Positions 53,628 through 64,000 of a DNA stretch of 64,000 nt are shown in pieces. Each line of letters starts with the position of its first letter. Position 1 is the stretch's first letter. Under the pieces are notes generated by a model. It saw only the letters and a program-made list of their open reading frames with translations, did not search any database and was not told where the DNA came from. The stretch is from Cercophora sp. LCS_1 (lineage: Eukaryota > Ascomycota > Sordariomycetes > Sordariales > Lasiosphaeriaceae): positions 186,001 through 250,000 of the forward strand of contig JAPZLL010000035.1 in NCBI GenBank assembly GCA_036250225.1, in the 5' to 3' direction. The translations under genes and the position numbers were made by a program.

Positions 53628-56619
53628 GGGGAAGCGTGAATTTACGTAGGTATACAGCGAGCGTCTATCTACCGGCTGCTACGGATGTCCCGCTGCAAAT
53701 GTACCCCATGCACAACCTACTCCCCCCCGGCGTGGCTATCGCCCTTGACCGTGAACTCCTGGAGGCCCGCAAGTGCACTGCTCGTGGTGGTGCAGGCTGT
53801 CACACTCCTGGCTGCAACGGCGGTGCTTTGCTCGGATGATGAGTGATTCATTTCCATTCATGAGTGATTGTGACTAATGATGATAGTTATTCGGGATGCA
53901 AGACAACATGGGGCTGTTGGTAGTTGGGACAGGTATGACAAGACGATGTGCCTGAGACAGGGTATTGGGGTGGGGTGGGCGGTTGGCGTGGATGAGGATG
54001 GCTTCTTTCTTTTCTTTTTTTTTCGATTAGTTCCTGTTGGTAGGTGAGTTCGTCAGTGGTTTCTAGACACCTTAGAGAAAACGGGGACGTCCATGGGTTC
54101 TGTAACTCGTTTAACATCTCACTCATCCCCAATGGCCCATGACGTGACAAACTACCAGCCATCCACAACGGTCCGTGAATGACCAGATGCTTCAGTGATA
54201 GGCCGTAAAGTATCCACCTGACTCAGTTCCAAAGCGCCGTGGTCCAAATTATGGGAGTCTTCGTCAGCTCATGGCACTATAAGGCAACAGGAAGATTTCA
54301 ACTTTCCTCAGTGTCGCAACAAAGTTCGGCTGTGCGCGTCCTTTCTCACGGCAACCAATGCCACCGGGAAAAATACCAGAAGGGTGCCCTTAAACCACCG
54401 AATTCAACCCGGTTACCATCAACGTCCATCACTGGCTGGGACCGGGCAAGAAAAAGAGAGTAGTGAGTTCTCCTTGAACAAGCGTAAACATGATCAAAAC
54501 CGCTAACACAACCTGTGAATACGGATTCGCTCGAGACATTAAGCCCAACACCCGCTTCTTGTTCCGAGATGGGCAAGTCGTCAATGCAGTAGAACGAATC
54601 ACCCGGGAGAAAAGCATCTTTGTGGATAAGATCTTGAGCAACATGCAGTCTCCTGTGAGTCAGGATCGATCCTCCTAGCGCACAAGGCTGCGACTCACTA
54701 ACATTATTGGGCCCAGGGCCTGCTTTCAGAGACGTTCTCATGGCCCAGCTACATCGGACCGGGCTCAGGGGTCTTCTGTATTGGGTGAGCGACCCATGGG
54801 AGGAGAACGGGGTAATGGGCGATGGGCTCGCCAACTTTATCAAACTCCATCGTGCGGCCCGGTTCTTCTCCACCGGAGAAGCTCTCCCAGGCGCAATGGA
54901 GAGGCTGATCCGACGCTTATGCGACGAGTCAATCGTGACGGCATACTGCCTTAGACTTCCCGTCGAGATGTGCTACGAAGCCTCGCCCGGACGGTTCCTC
55001 TACGATATTGAGAACTAATGGCTTGACCCCGACTGGCGCGATGTTCAAGGAGGCAGACGGTAAGGATGGGACACCCATCGCGTTCTGGCAGCCATTTTCG
55101 CCCACCCTATTGCTGGCGTTGGCGGCATAGCCCTGGGTGTCCGACTGAGGAACTCATCGCGTCTGTGGTGCTGTAGAGTTTATCCATATAGAGACCTGAT
55201 GAAGGACATGAATTGGGCTTCGTGTGGCGTTGAGGCGAAGGGGTGTATGGCTGGGGATGGTGCGTGTGAGTAGGGTTGGTCAGGGCAACTTCATCTGATG
55301 ACGGTGACCAGGCAAGACCAACATCTGTTGAGTCTCCACCCTAGCATAAAGAATGAGTCTGTTTGCATCATCTGTACCCAATGACAGACTGTGTCGATTC
55401 TACTATTGGGTTAAAGCCCCGCCGTCGTCGTCTGAGGATTTCTGTGATCGTTTCGACAAGGAGGCGGCAACTGCAAGTATTGTATCTCCCAAGCCATTTG
55501 ACCCAACAGGATAGAATCGGACGATTAGATGCTGATGCATGTCCAGGCTTCACACACCCCGTGTTCCCGGAAAGAACGTCGAGCTTCGCTACCCATAGGG
55601 CGGCGAGAATGGGATCATTTTTTTGCTTCAGAGAAGGTACAAGTCCTAGTTCGAAATTCAAGGGAGAGTTTACTCCGTTCACTAACACCCTAGCAGGGCA
55701 GGAAGACTACATGTTCAAAACAATCTGGTTTCGATGTGACCAGAAGATCGCGCTGGCATACATTACCGAAATACGAAATTCGCAACGAGTGCAATCAACA
55801 CGGCATTTACAACCTCGGTAAAACTGGATTGATCGGGCCTACTCCGACGCTGCAAAGACCTGCTAAGCTCCTCAAAGTCAAGTAGGCACTGCGGGACTTC
55901 CATGGACTCCGAAACCCACGGAGCTGTATTATGTTGAACTAACCATGCCCTACAAGTAGGTGGTTTGTGGCTAGGTCAGGCCGACCGAAGAGGTTTTGTC
56001 GTCGACCCATATACCGTCGTCATGAATAATATGATTCGGTGAACAAGACGGATCTCGACAAAAAGAGAAGGGCTGATTGGCACGATGCATGCTATAAATC
56101 AGGGAAGAAAGAGGGGAACGGGCCTGTATTACTTGAGAAACCACTCACACCGTGGAGGTGCCGACTCGGGGCAACCGGTGTCCCTACCTACCTAAGCGGC
56201 TTGATTGGTTTTGGTTTCGGGCCGGGGTAGTGTTTATTCACTCTTATTCATCGGCTCTACCATGTGCGGCTGGTGATCAGTAATCCGCAGTTTTGTGTGC
56301 GTCGCATTGGTCCCGCTGCCGACATATAGCACTTCCCGAGGCCCTGCGCTACCTGCTGATTAGTGTGAATGGCCCCTTTGTCATCATCTCCGAAGCCGCA
56401 AATGCCAATGGGTTCCAAAGATACCACGTAGGCTATCGACGTGATTCCTGGTGTTTTGATTTTTCAGCGACGAGGAGGAACAGAATGCCGAAGCGCGAAG
56501 CGCCTATTATAAAGACTAACGGGGACATCACCTTCCACTCGACCAGCCTCCAACCAGAACAACATCCATCTCACATCATCGGCTATTAGCCCTCGCCTTC
56601 GCCCACACAACCCACCACA
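53628..56619. other. Intergenic, 3.0 kb, with doubtful coding remnants
   Basis: Frames at 54490-54678, 54707-55018 and around 55020-55150 (plus strand) have some coding feel (for example ARDIKPNTRFLFRDGQVV and LLYWVSDPWEENGVMGDGLANF) but cannot be joined into one convincing gene. A 175-codon minus-strand frame at 54346-54873 overlaps them. This may be an old pseudogene. Nothing else is supported. Confidence 0.35.
56508..56514 (+). promoter_or_regulatory. TATA box of the reductase gene
   Basis: TATAAAG about 106 bases upstream of the ATG at 56620, followed by a C/A-rich leader. Good match and good distance, but not tested. Confidence 0.5.
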
Positions 56620-57838
56620 ATGACCACCGCCACCAAAGGCCTCGTCCTCGTCACCGGCGCAAACGGCTACATCGCCGCCAGAACCGTCGAAGCCTTCCTC
56701 CAAGCCGGCTACTCCGTCCGCGGCACCGTACGCTCCCTCTCCTCAGCGACAGAAATACAACAGGCCCTCTCCCAATATGCGGACCGCCTTGAATTCGTCC
56801 AGGTCCCAGACATCACCGTCCCAGGTGCTTTCGACGAAGCCGTCAAAGGTTTGTCCCCTCTCCACGCCATTCAATCCCGTTTAACTACGTCCTCACCCCC
56901 ATTCGTTTCTTTTTTCCCCCACACCCTCACATCATCCCCACCTGTTGGGTCACGCCACATGCTGAAGATGGATATACAGGCGTCTCAGCAATCGCCCACC
57001 TAGCCTCCCCGGTCTCCTTCTCCTTCACCGACCCCGAACCCGTCCTCAAAAGCGCCAGACTCGGTACCCTCCGCGCCTTGGAATCCGCCGCCGTCACGCC
57101 AACCATCAAATCCTTCATCTACATGTCCTCCATCACTGCCATCCTCCAGGGCCGCACCTCCGACTACGTCTACACCGAGACCGACTGGAACACGTTGGCC
57201 GAAAAGGCCGTTGCCGAACAAGGCAAGGACACGCCGGGTAGAGTCATTTACGCGGCGAGTAAAGTCGCTGCGGAACGGACGTTGTGGAAGTTTAGGGAGG
57301 AGAATAAAGTCGGGTTTAGTGTTGCCGCTATTAATCCTAGGTATGTTTTACCCTTCTAAAAACTATGGGACGGGATGCTGATTGAGACAGCTTTGTGGCC
57401 GGCCCGCCGCTTGTTGTGCCGGAGTCGCAGGACAAAATTGCCATGTCGACTTCGTTAATCCCTGATGTGTTTGTGGGCAAAAAGCTGGATGTGGCGGGCT
57501 ACCCGGGGGTGTATAATGGGTATGTTGATGTGAGGGATGTGGCGAGGGTTGTTGTTTTCGGGGTTGAGCATCCTGGCAAGGTGGACGGTGAGAGATTTTT
57601 GCTCGCCGCGCATTATGCGCCTCCTCAGGCTGTCGCGGACATTCTGCGGAGGGTGTATCCTGAGAGGAAGAATGTGATTCAGGAGGGCACACCTGGGGAG
57701 GGGTATCTCCCTGATTATAGCTTTTCGGGGATCGTTTATGATGGGAGCAAGGCAGAGAGGGTTACGGGGCAGGAGTATACCCCCTGGGAGCAGACTGTTG
57801 TGGACACGGTTGAGAAGTTGAAGCCGATCCTGGTTTGA
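56620..57838 (+). CDS. NAD(P)-dependent reductase of the DFR/ketoreductase type (345 aa)
   Basis: Exons 56620-56848, 56980-57340 and 57391-57838 join in phase (introns gtttgt...tatacag and gtatgt...gagacag). The extended-SDR Rossmann motif is at the start: LVLVTGANGYIAARTVEAFL. Arg in RGTVRS suits NADPH. HLASPVSF and the FIYMSS block carry the Ser of the catalytic triad, and YAASK supplies Tyr and Lys. After the second intron INPSFVAGPPL marks the substrate-domain entry. The layout matches fungal dihydroflavonol-4-reductase-like or methylglyoxal/aldehyde reductases (such as Gre2 relatives), which reduce a carbonyl with NADPH in the cytosol. The true substrate is not predictable. The gene converges closely on the coiled-coil gene, with only about 115 bases between stop codons. 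Confidence 0.9.
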
Positions 57839-57954
57839 AATTACTCACTTGTTATTGGCATGAGAAATCGATCTAGAGAAAAGTGCCCAAAGACTCGAGA
57901 AAATATAGCTGTGCACTCCGAACGCCAAACTCCCTCCTCACAGCTCACACAACC

Positions 57955-59049
57955 TCAAACAACCGAATACGCAGGCAACTCATCGTTTCCTAGCGTTTCA
58001 AACACCCTCTCCCTCACCTTTTGCAACCGATGCCTCGCGTTGATCAACTCCTTCTCCCGAGTCCTCATCTCCCCCTCAACCGCCACCCTCCTCGCATTCG
58101 CCGCCTCGGCTATCTGATCCAAACGCCTCGATGCAGCCTGCACCCTCGCAGCTGACCGCTTAATCTCCTCATGAAACGCCATATCCGTAAAAACATTATC
58201 AAAAAACACATCCCGTATCAAATGCCCCTGATTGATCTCAACAGCCGGCAACTCCCCCACAGCCGGACTCATCCTCTGCGCTTGCTGTACCGCCATCCTG
58301 GCAGCCATGACCTCGAGCTCGGCGCGATGCAACGCATTCCGCTCCAACATATCCGCGAACCCGCCACTCGAAAACATATCATACCGACTCGCATTCAACG
58401 CCTCCTCCATACTCGCCATGGCGCCTCTCATTCTTCGCTGCGCATCACCAAGCATCTGCACCGCCATCATCTCGGCCTCATGCCGCCCCCTGGCATCCTG
58501 ATAAGACGCCATGGCGCGTTCGACATCGCGCTCCTTCTCGTCTTCCTCTGGTACATCAGGCGTCGCGCCAGCGAAAATGGAGTTGTACAACCTGTCCAGC
58601 TCCGCCTGCGTGTCGTCGTGCTTTTTCACTTCCTGGCTCAAACTGTCCGCCACGGCCGTAGCCTCGGCGAGTTGCTGCTTGAGATTGGCATTGACCTTTT
58701 CGGCCTTGTGCTCGAGCTGCAGCGCTTCAAAGTACTCGCGTTCTTCCTTTTCGGCGCGCTGGTTGAATTCCCCGCCACGGCAGGCGATTTTGTAGGCCAG
58801 CCGGCGGACGAACGAGTCGCGGTATTTTTCGTGGTCGTGGAATTCCTTCTTGCGCACGTTGGAGAGGTGTTTGAGGCGTTGGTCGGATTCCGCGAGGGAG
58901 GTGCGCAGGTCAGCGATGAGGCGGTTTTGCTGGGTGAGCTGCGGGAGGGCGTGGTCTGTCTCGGAGAGGGTGCGGAGGAGGGTGGTGTTTTGGGGTGCGT
59001 ATTGGGTGATTTTGGATTGGAGGTCTGCCATTTTGGTTGCGGTGCTCAC
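57955..59049 (-). CDS. Coiled-coil protein of unknown function (364 aa)
   Basis: Intronless frame; either Met1 or Met7 (MADLQSKITQYAP) could be the start. Heptad-rich helices cover most of the protein: TLLRTLSETDHALPQLTQQNRLIADLRTSL is separated from LEHKAEKVNANLKQQLAEATAVADSL and from a C-terminal VQAASRRLDQIAEAANARRVAVEGEM...INARHRLQKVRERVF. A central Met/Ala-rich stretch (MAVQMLGDAQRRMRGAMASMEEAL, LEVMAARMAVQQAQRM) also looks helical. Only one Cys is present and there is no signal peptide or membrane segment, so it is probably cytosolic. The pattern is common in uncharacterised ascomycete proteins. No enzymatic motif was found. Confidence 0.75.
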   Translation of the reverse strand: MSTATKMADLQSKITQYAPQNTTLLRTLSETDHALPQLTQQNRLIADLRTSLAESDQRLKHLSNVRKKEFHDHEKYRDSFVRRLAYKIACRGGEFNQRAEKEEREYFEALQLEHKAEKVNANLKQQLAEATAVADSLSQEVKKHDDTQAELDRLYNSIFAGATPDVPEEDEKERDVERAMASYQDARGRHEAEMMAVQMLGDAQRRMRGAMASMEEALNASRYDMFSSGGFADMLERNALHRAELEVMAARMAVQQAQRMSPAVGELPAVEINQGHLIRDVFFDNVFTDMAFHEEIKRSAARVQAASRRLDQIAEAANARRVAVEGEMRTREKELINARHRLQKVRERVFETLGNDELPAYSVV

Positions 59050-60906
59050 TGATCAAGCTAGGATGGGCGTTGTTGGATGGTGCGATGTCGGACACGATGT
59101 TGGATGAGATTCAGGGGAAGATTAGAAATGTAGGATCCAACAATGACGTCGAAGCAGTTGGTGGGGATAAAGTCGGGGAAGGAGGGAGGGATCCAGGAAC
59201 GCCAAGACTCAAAGAAAGCGGGATGCTGTGCTGCTGCGCCTCCTTGGTTTGTGGGGTTGCATTGAATTCCTTCAACTTGACAAACAGCCCAACCAAACCG
59301 AGGGTTCCGGCCGGGATCCGAATTCTGCCTTGTTGCCGGGAATGGTTGACACTCACCAATGAGGTCATTCACTTGAATCTCGTGCCAACCATACGGTGCG
59401 CCAACATGCACCTCGAAATCCATTGTTTCCATCTCTTGTGGCACTGGGATTGCCTGGCGCATTCTTTTTTCCTCCCCCCTTTTGAAGATGATGGTTTGGA
59501 TCTTTGTCCTCGATCGCGAGCGTCGTTTTAGCAGTCGTCAGGATCAGGGTAGGAGGGAGCGTCGTGTTCACGACAGGTTCTGCGTTGTTTCTGTCAGTTT
59601 GTGAGGAAACAAGGAAGAGAAACAGAGCAATTGTTCTTGGCTTCTCGCATTCAAAGCTCCAGAAGTCGGCCGCCTTGTCCAGCGCACCTGTTGGACGTTG
59701 GTTGACAGTGGTCGCAGGCATAATAAGCGCCGACTGCCAACACAGACGGAGGAGTTCTTGCCACTCGGCAATATACTGGATTATCCTGGATAAGGATCAG
59801 AGGAACAGAAAGGGATGGAAATAGGAGGGTTTCAACGTCAGAAGACGCATGTCTCTTCTTCTCAACAGCGTGGATGTCGTCGAACTTGAGCAACAACGCA
59901 GTCCGTAATCGAACTGCAAGTCCCCGGTGCGAGACCGGGGAGTAGTGGTTGAATGACGCGCACTCATGGTTTAAGTCTCAGAGCAAAACTTTAACAAGAC
60001 CACCGTGTTTCAGGATGAGGCGGCCGGCCGCCTGGAACGCCGCGCCATCTTAAACTGCGCACGACTTGGACACTTCTGAACTTCGACTTGGAAGGCGCGA
60101 CCCCCTTTCGATGCGTCGGCTTTGTCGACGGATTGGGAAGAAAGTGTCGCCAAGAGATGTTGGAGCTTCTCCGGCCAGCTGGTGAGCTGACAGCCACCAG
60201 ACCCTTCGGCAAGCGCGGCGTTGGTCGGATTCGAGAACGGGGTATGATGCGTCAGAACTTCAAGGAGCCTTTCCACTTCAAGCTTTCAGCGAACTCGTCG
60301 AGAGCCATCAACGCCACGTCAAATCGCTTGCCGCAATTTCTGTTTGGGCCGCGTTCCGGAATTCCGGCCCCCGACTTTCGACTGAAAACAATTCTTCGTG
60401 AATTGGCGAATCGCCTTCAAGTCGGGTGCACGGTGGGCATCGAAGATAGGGGAAGTATGGTGTTTTCGCCCTGAGCGCTAACAGCTGATGCAAGCCACAG
60501 TCCCTTTTCGGCACGCGAACAAATAATCCGAGGAAGGAAGCGATAGTCTGCAGGCTAGATGCAATAATCTTGGCAACCGACCGCCATGGCGTTACCAACA
60601 CTGGCTTAGTGCAAGTGAATGGGGCGTGGTCGCCCTGACCCGCTTCAGCTGAACGACGGAGCCGCCTCATCGCGCCCCTTTCAACGTTCCCTGAACGCGC
60701 AGTAGCGCTGAGGAACACCCGAAGGCAGAGAGAGATCTGGAGATGGCGGAAATTGCAGCGACGCGACTTTGGGCTCTGGAACCCCACCGCACGATGGTTA
60801 TAAAGTGAAAATGGGAGTCTCGCACCCCGAATGGCCCCTTCTCGACGTCACGCCGACTCAGTCATTCGCTCTTTTTTTGACCAGCTGAGCCGCTCATTCG
60901 TTCAAA
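59050..60906. other. Intergenic, 1.86 kb, no supported gene
   Basis: Divergent spacer between the coiled-coil gene and the Ser-rich wall protein. It holds two adjacent short hairpins at 59898-59940 (see rejected items) and short frames without support on both strands. The last ~110 bases contain a TATA box and leader for the wall protein. Confidence 0.4.
60799..60805 (+). promoter_or_regulatory. TATA box of the Ser-rich wall protein gene
   Basis: TATAAAG about 108 bases upstream of the ATG at 60907. Distance and sequence are typical for a fungal TATA promoter. Confidence 0.5.
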
Positions 60907-62323
60907 ATGACGACCACCGTGACAGGCACGTACAAGTTGTGCGACAACACCTTCGCCATCGACCTGAGCTGCACGGGAGCTAATTGCGGTATCCTCGGCG
61001 GCTATCCCGGTGTCAACTGCGCGGGAGGACCCGGCTCTGTCGTCTGCACGAGTATCATCCCTTGCGATGGAGAGCCGATCGCGTCGACGACGTTTCAGTT
61101 TACCCACACGGGTGTTACTGTTGGGACGACCGAGACGGTAGAGCTTCCTGAGCTTTGCCAGGTCATGGTAATCGCCAGCGACGGGTCGACAGCTGGCACA
61201 TCGATTACCATCAACGACGTACCCGACTGTGTTCCGGTCGCTCCTCAGGTCGCTCCCGTCGTCTCGTCGAGTGTGCTTCCGTCATCAGCTGCTCCCTCGT
61301 CCGTCGTTCCTTCCTCAGCTGCTCCCTCGTCCGTCGTTCCTTCCTCCGCGGCTCCGTCATCCGCGGTCCCGTCCTCGGCCGCTCCTTCCTCGGCTGCGCC
61401 TTCGTCTGCCCCGTCTTCGGTCGTTTCTTCGGTCGTTTCTTCGGCTGCTGTTTCCTCCGCAGCCGTCTCGTCAGCTGCCTCTTCTGCAGCTGTGTCATCG
61501 GCCGTTCCCTCCTCCGCAGCTCCATCATCTGCCGCTTCTTCGGTAGCCTCCTCGGTCGCCCAGTCATCTGCGGTTTCATCCGCTGCTGCTTCCTCGGTTG
61601 CATCGTCGATTGCCTCTTCGGTGGCCTCCTCCGTGGTCTCGTCCGTTGTCGCCTCATCAGCAGCCCCATCTTCGGCCCCCGCCTCTTCTGTGGTTTCGTC
61701 GGCTGCCGTGTCGTCGGCCGCCTCAGCTTCCGTGGCTCCTGCCTCGATTATTTCATCCGCTGCTTCCTCCGTCGCCGCTGCATCGTCCGCAGTCTCATCG
61801 ACAGTCTCGGAAGATGACTTTTGCGAGGACGATCCCACCTCTTCCGTGCCTGACCCTACTGTCTCTGCATCTTCCGTCCCCGCTTCTTCCGTCCCCGCTT
61901 CGGTCTCTTCGGTGCCGACCTCTTCGGCGCTGTCATCCGCCGCTGGACCCTCCGGCTCCGCCTCCGGATCTACCACTGTTTCATCCGCCGCATCCGGCTC
62001 TGCCGGCTCAGCCTCAGCTACCTCTGGCTCGGCCACTTCGTCCGGCCACTCGGCTGGTTCCAGCGCCGCTCCTACCTTGACGTCGACTGTTGTCAACACC
62101 CACACTTACACCATCACCTCGTGCGCCCCCACCGTCACCAACTGCCCGTATGGACATGTCACCACCGAGGTCGTGACCGAGTACTCGACCTACTGCCCCG
62201 AAGATGACTCGACAGCTGTTGTCCCCGGCGTCAAGGGGACCAAGCCGGTTGACGGCCACAACCCTGCACACACTGGTGGTGCCTTTGGCGGGTGGAAGCC
62301 CCAGGCTGGCGCCCCAGGCTTTG

Positions 62324-62354
<31 letters not shown>

Positions 62355-63717
62355 CTCTTGGACAAAGGTTGACGGCGAGGCCCCGGTCTACACGGCTGCT
62401 CCCGGCGGCGGAAAGCCTGGCGCCGGTGGTGAGTGGACCCCCGGTCATGGTACTGGTACTCCTGGTTTTGGCTCGGGCTCTGGATCGGGTTCTTCTGGCT
62501 CTGGATCTGGATCTGGCTCCAGTTCTGGTTCAGGCTCCGGTACCGCCCCTGGCGGCGACTGGACCCCCAGCCACGGCGGGGAGGGAAAGCCTTACCCCGG
62601 TGCTTCTGGTTCTACTCCCGGCACGTACCAACCTGGCTCCCATGAGGTTGGGCCTGATGGAAAGCCTGTTCCGGCTGGCCAGCCTGCCGGAACCGGAGCT
62701 GACGCATGGAACCCCGCCCCCGGCGCCGCAGTACCGACCGCTCTCAACCCCGGATCCGCCACGGGTAACTCGACTGTGGCCCCCAAAATTGTCACGGCTG
62801 GTGCTCGCCGCACCCGACCTGCCGGCGTCAGCCTCATGTGGTGCAGCATGCTCCTCATCTTCGGCTTCTTTGCCCAGGGTATCTCAGCTCTGGCGCCACC
62901 TTCCAACACTCGCCAGGTTCGCCGTCAAGGCGGCATCACCGATGCCGTTGCTATGGCTGAGGCCCTCGTCGCCAACTTTGAGACGTATCTGCCAGGGAGT
63001 GACCTCGCCGAGGACCTGGTTACGACCGTCATGGCAACTGGATGCACTCTCATGACAGACGCCGCCACCGGAACCTTTACCGACCCCACCAAGAGCAGGA
63101 CCTTTGCGGCCGACTTCTCGACCAAGTGCAAGAAGGTAGTCAACGAGTTGGTCATCTTCGGCTCTCCGGAAATTAAGGACAACCCTGCTGGCGTTGTTCT
63201 CCTCAACCTCGGCGCTGGTCAACTGTGCAGCTACTTGGTCAGCTCCATCTTTTACAAGCCCGAGTTGGTTGGTGGTATCTGCGGTTTCCGCAAGCCCTGC
63301 ACCAGCAGCTTCTTCACGGATCCCAACAACTGTGGTCGCTGCGGTAACGTGTGTGCATCGGGCTCCTGCCAACGCGGTGCTTGCACTAGCCAAGCCTGCG
63401 CCGGCGGTGTATGCGAAGGCTTCTCTGAATGTGGTCCTGGTGCCCCTTGTGTATGCGCCAGCACAAGCGAGGGCACAGGGTTCTGTGTTGATGGCGACAC
63501 TTGGTGCGAAGACCTCCCGGATTGCAACACCAGCGACGACTGCGCGGCTGGCCAGGTCTGCGGCGTTGGGTCTTGCTGCGGACGGAACGTGTGCATTGGT
63601 GCGACCTTCTGCACTCTGAGCACACTCCCAGGAACCTCCCCGTCAGGCAAGCTGATGAAGGGACGATCGTTCCACAATGCAACGATTGCAAGCCTGGGTA
63701 CCTGGTCGTCTGACTAA
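60907..63717 (+). CDS. Very Ser-rich cell-surface protein with internal hydrophobic segment (936 aa)
   Basis: A single long exon. Residues 1-110 form a small Cys domain (YKLCDNTFAIDLSCTGANCGILGG, VNCAGG, VVCTSIIPCDG) with no signal peptide in front. Residues ~118-390 are Ser/Ala/Val/Pro repeats (AAPSSVVPSS-type). A conserved wall-protein block follows (VVNTHTYTITSCAPTVTNCPYGHVTTEVVTEYSTYC), then Gly/Ser and Pro/Gly repeats (GSGSGSGS). Near 645-665 lies a hydrophobic segment (SLMWCSMLLIFGFFAQGISA) preceded by RRTRPAG. After it comes a dibasic RQVRRQ, a helical part (ITDAVAMAEALVANFETYL) and a Cys-rich C-terminus (CGRCGNVCASGSC, CGPGAPCVCAS, CGVGSCCGRNVC). Probably a heavily O-glycosylated wall or plasma-membrane protein. 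The topology is unclear; two ancestral genes may be fused. Confidence 0.8.
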
Positions 63718-64000
63718 AGGGTTGGCATTTCTCTTCTCTTCAAAATACATACTGCTCGCATGTGTCTAGCTCAGATCTCCGGTCTTGATCACTCTTTGGA
63801 TTGATAGAACTGCCTTAATCTTATTGTTAATGTTTCCAATCATGTGCCTTTGCTCTGTTCTTCGCCTGCATGTCTTGGAGATATCCCGTGTTGTTGTTGC
63901 ACCCGCGCACCCAAGACCTTGGCTTCCACCGGTAATCATCGCGACCCGTATCTCACACAACACAACACACCACGACAGCGACGCAGACCCGGAGACGAAC
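63718..64000. other. 3' flank of the wall-protein gene to window end
   Basis: About 280 bases without a supported coding frame. A downstream gene may begin beyond the window. Confidence 0.4.

Noticed and set aside
54346..55018. Competing plus- and minus-strand frames that might be a gene downstream of the LysM gene.
   Set aside because: No frame joins into a full protein by normal introns and no family is recognisable; noted only as possible old remnants.
59898..59940. Two adjacent hairpins (GCAGT/ACTGC, then CCCCGG-TGCGAGA-CCGGGG) that resemble the anticodon and T arms of a tRNA.
   Set aside because: The T-like loop lacks the TTC start, no acceptor or D stem can be paired around it, and the first loop is ten bases. 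Not a tRNA; no other RNA family fits.
61245..62105. Long minus-strand frame (286 codons) opposite the wall protein.
   Set aside because: It is the mirror of the Ser/Ala repeat region; the Glu/Ala/Thr-only composition is that expected of an antisense shadow.

Overview
The window is nuclear DNA of a filamentous ascomycete (Pezizomycotina, probably Sordariomycetes; the class is an inference). Most genes carry short 46-65 nt introns with gtaagt-type donors, ctaac/ctgac-like branch sites and cag/tag acceptors. The gene content points the same way: HET-domain proteins, an NLR, Zn2Cys6 regulators, an AA9 LPMO, a subgroup-C chitinase, a LysM/CBM18 protein and a tannase/feruloyl esterase. There are no operons and no intact transposon. 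Exon models were built by hand from splice signals, reading frames and family knowledge; no search was run.

Layout. 1-394: 3' end of an unknown gene. 498-2156(-): secreted tannase/feruloyl esterase. 2553-4795(-): decayed HET-domain gene with GDxVxIT-type repeats. 5235-7527(-): Zn2Cys6 factor. 7933-11284(-): zinc-finger/protein-kinase gene, divergent from an esterase of the type found at NLR N-termini (11576-12616,+), then a DUF7580-type gene (12660-14562,+). 15108-15638(-): small secreted protein in four exons. 16993-17790(+): GFA-like zinc protein. 20140-23308(+): trehalose-6-phosphate phosphatase. 23696-25105(-): SET protein with a signal-peptide-like start. 25479-26936(-): O-methyltransferase with an altered catalytic motif. 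27485-29746(+): intact HET protein. 29929-29999(-): tRNA-Gly(GCC). 30285-31317(-): mucin-like secreted protein. 32262-33044(-): unknown protein. 35671-36675(+): AA9 LPMO. 37053-39227(-): second Zn2Cys6 factor. 40179-43421(+): NLR pseudogene with three separate lesions. 43827-45278(-): unknown protein. 46027-50055(-): six-exon chitinase, divergent from a six-exon LysM/CBM18 protein (51428-53627,+). 56620-57838(+): NAD(P)-dependent reductase. 57955-59049(-): coiled-coil protein. 60907-63717(+): Ser-rich wall protein.

Two functional themes stand out. The first is self/non-self recognition and cell death: one intact and one decayed HET gene, a decayed NLR, a zinc-finger kinase, a stand-alone NLR-type esterase and a DUF7580 protein. 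Two of these six are pseudogenes, as expected for fast birth-and-death families. The second is chitin and plant cell-wall interaction: chitinase plus LysM/CBM18 protein around a shared 1.4-kb intergenic region, LPMO, tannase-like esterase, wall mucins and a small secreted protein.
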